Origin: Cylindrobasidium torrendii FP15055 ss-10
Lineage: Eukaryota > Basidiomycota > Agaricomycetes > Agaricales > Physalacriaceae
Assembly (NCBI GenBank): GCA_000934385.1
Contig: KN880742.1
Location: 1 to 25,607 of the forward strand
Direction of reading: 5' to 3'
Length of the DNA: 25,607 nucleotides
The notes under the pieces were generated by a model. The model did not search any database and had not been told where the DNA came from. It worked only from the letters and a program-made list of their open reading frames with translations. Positions 20,593 to 25,607 of the stretch are shown piece after piece; position 1 is the first letter of the stretch, and the number at the start of each line of letters is the position of its first letter. Both the position numbers and the translations under genes were made by a program.

Positions 20593-23035
20593 ATGAGCTT
20601 GAGGAATGTTGGACGTCCTTCTGCAGAACAAGACCAAGGCGGCAAAGACAGCGCTGAATTGGTCACTTCAAGGGCTCGGGACTCGCGCTCAGAATGCTCA
20701 GATAGATGCGCATTTAAAGTGGTAGAGGAAGAGAAATCTGACGAAGACGATGGTAGTAAGTTGTTACATACTATAGTTCAATCTGATCTTTTCTAACCAC
20801 GGCCATCGGTCACTGCAGGTCAAAAGCCCATGCGCAGTGCTACGAACTCACTCCCTGCAACTGCAGCACCATTCAGAGAGACGAGGTTTGGATTGAAGAG
20901 GGATAACACGAGTGGGAGAAAGAAGGAGAATGAGTCGAAAGACCCACAAATCACAGGGAGTGTGTTCTGAGTCTCACGTTCTCTGTGCGTCTCTGACAGG
21001 CGTGTACAGCCGGTGACTACACAAAGAAGTATCCTCGCGACAAGCGTTATGAAGAGCTGCATAACGATGCCCGGGTCTGGCTGACCTACAACGATGAGGC
21101 TGCAATTTTTGATGCCGACATGGTCGGTGAAGCAGCCGACAGTCTCGATATCCTGCTCGTATTTGTACGCTGTCTTTCGAGACCCCGCTGCTCCATTGAC
21201 TGATACATTCTCAGGCTGGTCTCTTCGCTGCAGTGCTCACAACATTTGTCGCACAAACCTCACAGTCGCTATCACCAGACAACGCCGCTATCACTGTCTC
21301 GCTGCTCGTTGAGCTTGTTGCTGTTCAGCGGGCTGTGCTCACCGGTGCGTCCATCTCCGACATCGCATCCGCCGATGTTGCACCGGCCATCGAGAAGACG
21401 AGTATCTGGGTAAATGCGCTCTGGTTCACAAGTCTCGCATTGAGCCTAGCATCTGCGCTCCTCGCAGTGCTATCCAAACAGTGGTTACGCCAGTACGTCT
21501 CTTTCATCGCCGGGACCGCTCGCGAGCGCGCGCTCATCCGACAATTCCGCTACGATGGGATGGAGAAATGGGCTGTACGCACCATCGTTGGTCTTCTTCC
21601 CACAATCCTTCACGTTGCCCTCGGTCTCTTCCTCGCTGGGCTCGTTATCTTTCTCGTACCACTACAGCAGGGCATCGCCATTTCTGTTGGCATCATTTCC
21701 GGAGCGCTGTTCGTCGCCTATGTCGCGTCCATCATCATTGCTGTGGTCCATGTCCAATCGCCCTACCGTACTACCTTCTCAGATATCCTCTCCACGTCCC
21801 TCCGCTGGCTCTTTGGCAGCGTTTACCCTTTACTCCAGGCGAAGATGGTGTTGCCAGAGGTTACGCTTGCACCCACAGCTCGAATGGCTGAACAAAGGTT
21901 GGCGGTATGTCTAGAGGAGCATATCGGCGCCACGCAAGCTTGCAATGCCCTTCTGTGGCTCCACAGCACCACGGGGAATATGTCTGCAAAAACATTGATC
22001 ATGAACTCGTTGGGCGCATTTCCCGACAGATTCTTTGAAGGGACTGCGCAACGCAAAATATTCACTCAGCTCAGTAATGGGTTCGGTCCGAGCGCGCAAG
22101 ACGCCTATCTTTGGGAGCAGAACTTTCCCAAAAACACGATCGACGACTGGGAGCTTCTGTTCAGGTTAATGGTGGCTTTTGACGAGGACACCAATTCATA
22201 TGGTCCTCGTTTTCCTGTCCTGAGCGATCATCTGGAGTCTGACGTCGGCGTGGCATTGGCCTATCTTGCATCTTCAGTGCCCTATCGCCAATACTTGCGC
22301 AACTCGCCTTTCTCAAACGAGCGTTACATTTCCCTGTATAAAGCTATACAAGGCCTTTTCCATGGAGGTTCCAACTTGGTTCTCTTGTACCATCTTCCAC
22401 CTGATTGCGGCAACTCTTATGTTTATATCGTCAACGTCCTTGGCTCTGCTCCCCCTTCGGTATGGAGTAACCTCGTTCGTAGACAATCCTGGTTCACTCG
22501 CCTATCTCCACGTCACCTCGACGATTGGCCCGAGCACATCAACCTTCGAGCATACCTCGAGCTCATAAACTCTGCAAGGCATGTAGAGAGTTACTCGGCC
22601 ATTTCGTCCGTCTTCCAAAATCCTATCGACTTCCTCACCTTCATCCGCCCCGTCTTCGAGAAGCTCGGATGGTACGATGTCAGTACACGCCGCATCCCGA
22701 CCATCCACAAGTCCGTAGCACCCCTCTTCGTCGGATTTCCCGCTGTCTACGATATAGACGTGCTCGAGGCTGACTCTCCACCGCTTGACGAGGACGTAGT
22801 CTGGAAACCAGCTGTCTACCCAAAGGAGTGGCCACCGCTTCCTGCTCCGACCTGGAAGGCGGCATGGTTCGACTACCAATGCTCTTACAGGGATAGCGTT
22901 GGCCACAAAGGTGTACGGAGCGAGGGAAGCCCGTCAGCGACTGGAGAACGACGATTTAGAAGCGGTATTGGAAAGCTTGTCCGCCAGAAGTTTTGGGGTG
23001 ACGCGTTGGTAGACGAGAGTACCACAATGGTATAA
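20593..23035 (+). CDS. DUF6535 membrane protein, copy C, 759 aa
   Basis: Exons 20593-20755, 20819-20959, 21010-21164 and 21215-23035 join in frame; introns are 63, 50 and 50 bp, the first with a perfect GTAAGT donor. Exons 2 and 3 have exactly the lengths of copy A (141 and 155 nt). Residues 1-101 are hydrophilic and poorly conserved; the acidic motif is degraded (GKDSAELVTSRARD). The DUF6535 core runs from DYTKKYPRDKRYEEL near 103. The four membrane helices are nearly identical to A. The C-terminal half (about 334-759) aligns with A but is much more diverged, keeping HLESDVG, LGSAPP, HINLRAYL, VFQNPIDFLT and the WKPAVYPKEWPPLPAPTW tail. No lesions were seen. A membrane location is inferred; the function of the family is unknown. 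Confidence 0.9.
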
Positions 23036-23599
23036 GATTCGCGGGTCGCGAGTAGGGAAGAGGCGGCGGAGCAGGAGGGTTCAGCGTGCAAGTTGTGTCT
23101 GTTATTCAGGCACATGTGGCCGGTATGAGAGCCGCCTGAACTCCTAAGTACCAAGTGGTAGATACTAGTCATCAACTGATACGGTATTCGAATTGTACTC
23201 GCTGAATCGAAGGTAGTAATCTTGACCTATGAACTCATTCTTCCGTCCAAACTATGTGATGTACATTCAGTTGTGGTAGTCGCAACCTTGGCAACACCAG
23301 CATACCCATTTGCTGTTCAAATTCGGGGTACGAATTAGGTTGGGGTCGTTGAGATCTCCTTGTCGAAGTCCGAGTCGCTACCCAGCGCCTCGTCCACGCA
23401 AGAGAGCGACATATCATGCGTGATTTCCCCGTACGCGGCAAATGGAAAGGGAAGGTCAACTTGCTGGCCGTAGAGTACGCGGCGCGGCGCAGCTAGGAAG
23501 AAATGAGAGGGATTGAGGGCTGCGCTGATAGAGAATGCGCACGCGGCTATTGAACGAAAAAACTGCCTTGTTTTCGAGGACATTAAAGCGCATGAGTAC
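23036..23599. other. 3' flank of copy C and unassigned minus-strand frame
   Basis: A - strand open frame at 23335-23622 continues from the p47 relic to its right. It ends in an acidic tail (DSDFDKEIS), but it matches p47 too weakly to be assigned. GEITHDMS might correspond to the GELMRHDDP of the SEP domain. Nothing else was seen. Confidence 0.3.
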
Positions 23600-23795
23600 A
23601 CCACCCTCAACGGCATGACCATGACTGGTAGGCCGTGTCTAATACCAAGTCAGGATTTATGAGAGCGCTGAGTAGGAATACGAAGCGTACCCGGCTGTGC
23701 GACGCAACAGGTCGCGAAACAGGCCTCTTCCTAGCTTGGACCCTCGAAAAATATGCCGAGTTTTGGACTGTGGCCGTTCAGCCAGCGAAGAGGAT
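23600..23795 (-). pseudogene. shp1: Short second relic of p47/Shp1
   Basis: On the - strand, FRDLLRRTAGY (about 23683-23718) matches VRDLLRRAAEY of the long relic at 8780-8817, with CGCGACCTGTTGCGTCG identical (23700-23716). A GT-AG intron follows at 23639-23690. Its sequence aligns with that of the long relic (GTACG at the start, CCTGACTTGGTATTAG against GCTGATTTGGCGTTACAG at the end). The next exon starts GGCCTACCAGTC against GGCCCACCAGTC. Upstream, TCTTCGCTGGCTGAACGG (about 23778-23795) corresponds to the FFAGGER codons. The rest of the SEP and UBX parts is not recognisable. It is clearly non-functional as p47. Confidence 0.62.
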
Positions 23796-24546
23796 AGCCT
23801 TTTGCCGCAGTTGATAGCTGGAGTGTCTCGAGGATCGTGCATGCAAGTCCATCGCCCGGGAAAGACGACGCCAAGGTTTGCGGCCTGTAGTGGTAATTCG
23901 CGTTAAAACCAAAGAGGATTGATTGGTGTATATACGCACCTGAAAGTACTTCAATCACAGGCGCTTCGTACACGCATGAGACCACTCCTTTCCGTTCAAT
24001 CCTGGCAGAGGATTTGATGTGCCGCTTGCCAAAGAACACATCGTCCCTAAATGTGCATTGTTGTCCATCGTGCACTTATTTGGCGGCTCTTAATTCAAGA
24101 TGGAGGTGGGGGCGTCCAAGTCGAAGGTGCAATCCGACCCGTCTTGACGCCTATTCATCGTGGAAGGTATAACCGGTGGTGGTTGTAAGAGGAAGAGTGA
24201 TGTTTGCCTGCCGGCGATGGCTTGAGCTCGATCACGCTTGCTTGACCATCCCATTCGAATTTACCATTGTCAAGGATCGTCCAGTTCGAGTATCACATTG
24301 CTCAACGCATTGTCCATACAACCAACATTTCTACTTTGGCAAGCCCGGATTCTATTGCACATTGGAATGCCCTCGCACGCGCTTGATTTCCTATGATAGT
24401 GACTTTCTTTTTCTACCGTTCGTACTCGTCGAATATCCCACGCGCTGTTGCGCATTTATTCTGACTGAAGAAATCAAAGACGACTCTTGAGACTGGAGCT
24501 TATTGTATCTAAGAGAACACTGCGGTGTGTATTGAGTCTGACCCAG
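23796..24546. other. Spacer with two unassigned open frames
   Basis: The - strand frame 23731-24075 begins MHDGQQCTFRDDVFFGKRH and reaches a good donor (GTGCGT at about 23937) after VIEVLSG, so its first 46 codons could be an exon. No family was recognised. The + strand frame 24176-24490 (104 aa) has several Cys and aromatic residues but no start context or domain. Neither is called as a gene. Confidence 0.3.
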
Positions 24547-24620
24547 GTGAGTTCATTACACTCAATGTAAGTACACGAGGCCCGGCGATTTCATTGACCG
24601 AGCGCCTAACAGCCTTCTCA
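24547..24620 (+). promoter_or_regulatory. Upstream element shared with DUF6535 copy A
   Basis: Partner of 10125-10195: CCGAGCGCCTAAC, one differing base, then GCCTTCTCA, preceded by CGGCG, three to five bases, and TTCATTG. It ends 93 bp before the ATG of fragment D. Confidence 0.55.
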
Positions 24621-24712
24621 ATACAAAGGTGACATCGCAAACATCACAGCATGTGCGTGACACGCACTTCGTACTCTTCCCACCACCATTCACACGTCTC
24701 AAGCAGAACGCT

Positions 24713-24900
24713 ATGTCGGGGAACTCCAAGAATTTTGTGTACAGAAGCATCCAGGTGCCGAGCGGTATGAACGACCATCGAGACGAAGGCGACATGGACA
24801 GCGTCGAGCTGGTCACTCCAGGAGTCCGAAGCGCCCGGTCAGAGCAAGTCGAGGAACGTAGATCTCCTGCCACGTCTGTAGAGGACGTGGAGGACGAAGG
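24713..24900 (+). pseudogene. Orphan first exon of a DUF6535 gene (fragment D)
   Basis: The product starts MSGNSKNFVYRSIQVPSG and carries GDMDSVELVTPGVRS. From VPSGMN to VRS it aligns with the N-terminus of copy A without gaps. The frame stays acidic to DVEDEG, then a GT-AG pair (24901-24955, 55 bp) could be the first intron. The following frame (GDNISPSAATLGISQNTS) is only faintly like exon 2 of the other copies and stops near 25090. The exon ends in phase 2 rather than phase 1. No KRYEEL block or membrane helix follows before the window ends, so this is a truncated copy unless a long insertion separates the rest. Confidence 0.7.
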
Positions 24901-24955
24901 GTTAGCATCACTAAATTGTTAAAATCATTTTGATCGGTTGTGACCCTCCACACAG

Positions 24956-25607
24956 GCGACAATATCTCGCCGTCAGCTGCAACCCTCGGAATATCTCAGA
25001 ACACGAGCCTAATAGTGAAGCGTTTTCACTTTCCGTGGCAACCCATCATATTGTATATGACATCCTGGAATCTGCCACACGTATTCTGAACATTTCGAGA
25101 TATTCTCAAGGGTTCCCCCACACTGACAATCCAATTGGGGTCAAATTCCTGCGCCGTTACTACTAGGGGGTCTGGTTGATTGTCCTTCACTGCGGGCAAA
25201 AATTGGGACAATGCGGCACGTTGGCATTTGGTCAAATGAAGGAGTGCTATTGGCATGCGAGTTGTATGTACAGGTATAAGGGAAGAAAGCTATGTAAGTC
25301 TGTAGTAGTATGTTGTCGGTCCGGCGGCTGCGGGATAGTCTGTGCGGCGGGCAACGACGCGCTCCTCTGTTCCTCCTCAAACGGAAAGGTCGCTGGGACC
25401 GCAGTCGGCGGCTTGAACATGTGCTGTGTTAGTTCTGGGTCGTGTCAGTCAACAAATGCGACGCACCAAGGCAACGGCTGCCTAGCCGCGTTGCTCATCC
25501 TCCCAAGATCCTCCGCGGTGTCTTGACGAAGTCGACGGTCCGGTTCCTAGGTCTAAGTCAGCTGCAACAGATTGTCAGTATCCAAGTAACCAGGACCTAG
25601 AGTTACG
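24956..25607. other. Right edge, no supportable gene
   Basis: After the faint exon-2-like frame there are only unsupported open frames. One on + (25176-25526) is Cys- and Gly-rich (CCRSGGCGIVC) but has no start context, signal peptide or splice support. Confidence 0.4.

Noticed and set aside
25176..25526. Cys-rich 116-codon frame as a secreted or antimicrobial-like peptide
   Set aside because: No signal peptide, start context or splice support; the Cys content follows from local GT-rich sequence.
1..25607. CRISPR array, tRNA, rRNA, bacterial operon or complete transposase
   Set aside because: No regularly spaced repeats, tRNA-like cloverleaf or rRNA signature, transposase or reverse-transcriptase motif was seen; the spliced genes indicate a eukaryote.

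Overview
The window looks like nuclear DNA from a filamentous basidiomycete, most likely an Agaricomycete. Genes are split by very short GT-AG introns (47-63 bp in intact genes), starts have fungal-type contexts, and the main repeated family is the four-helix membrane family DUF6535, which is expanded in mushroom-forming fungi. No tRNA, rRNA, CRISPR array or bacterial operon was seen. All exon models come from reading splice signals and frame by eye.

Left part (1-7101), ordinary chromosomal genes, all on the + strand: a small unassigned 98-aa gene with a TATA box (1292-1588); a complete five-exon, 648-aa, four-RRM RNA-binding protein of the Nrd1/Mrn1 type (2120-4264); and a four-exon, 622-aa protein with a C-terminal MYND zinc finger (5069-7101).

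Right part (about 8400 to the end), an accessory region of duplicated and decaying genes. Three families are interleaved. (1) DUF6535 membrane proteins, all on +: intact copy A (10326-12801, 770 aa), broken copy B (17132-18857), intact copy C (20593-23035, 759 aa) and an orphan first exon D (24713-24900). (2) A small secreted protein: one intact 178-aa gene on - (13716-14414), a decayed neighbour on - (about 13040-13470) and a decayed copy on + (about 19735-20265). (3) Relics of the Cdc48 cofactor p47/Shp1 (SEP + UBX): one long relic on + (about 8405-9700) just before copy A, and a short relic on - (about 23600-23795) just before fragment D.

The DUF6535 paralogues keep nearly the same splice structure and an almost invariant membrane module. 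Their cytosolic N-termini and C-terminal halves have diverged, apart from a short acidic N-terminal motif. A and D also share upstream DNA. The region reads as birth-and-death evolution of a membrane-protein family, with secreted-protein genes and p47 fragments carried along. The function of DUF6535 is unknown, so any role in sensing, self-recognition or defence is inference only.
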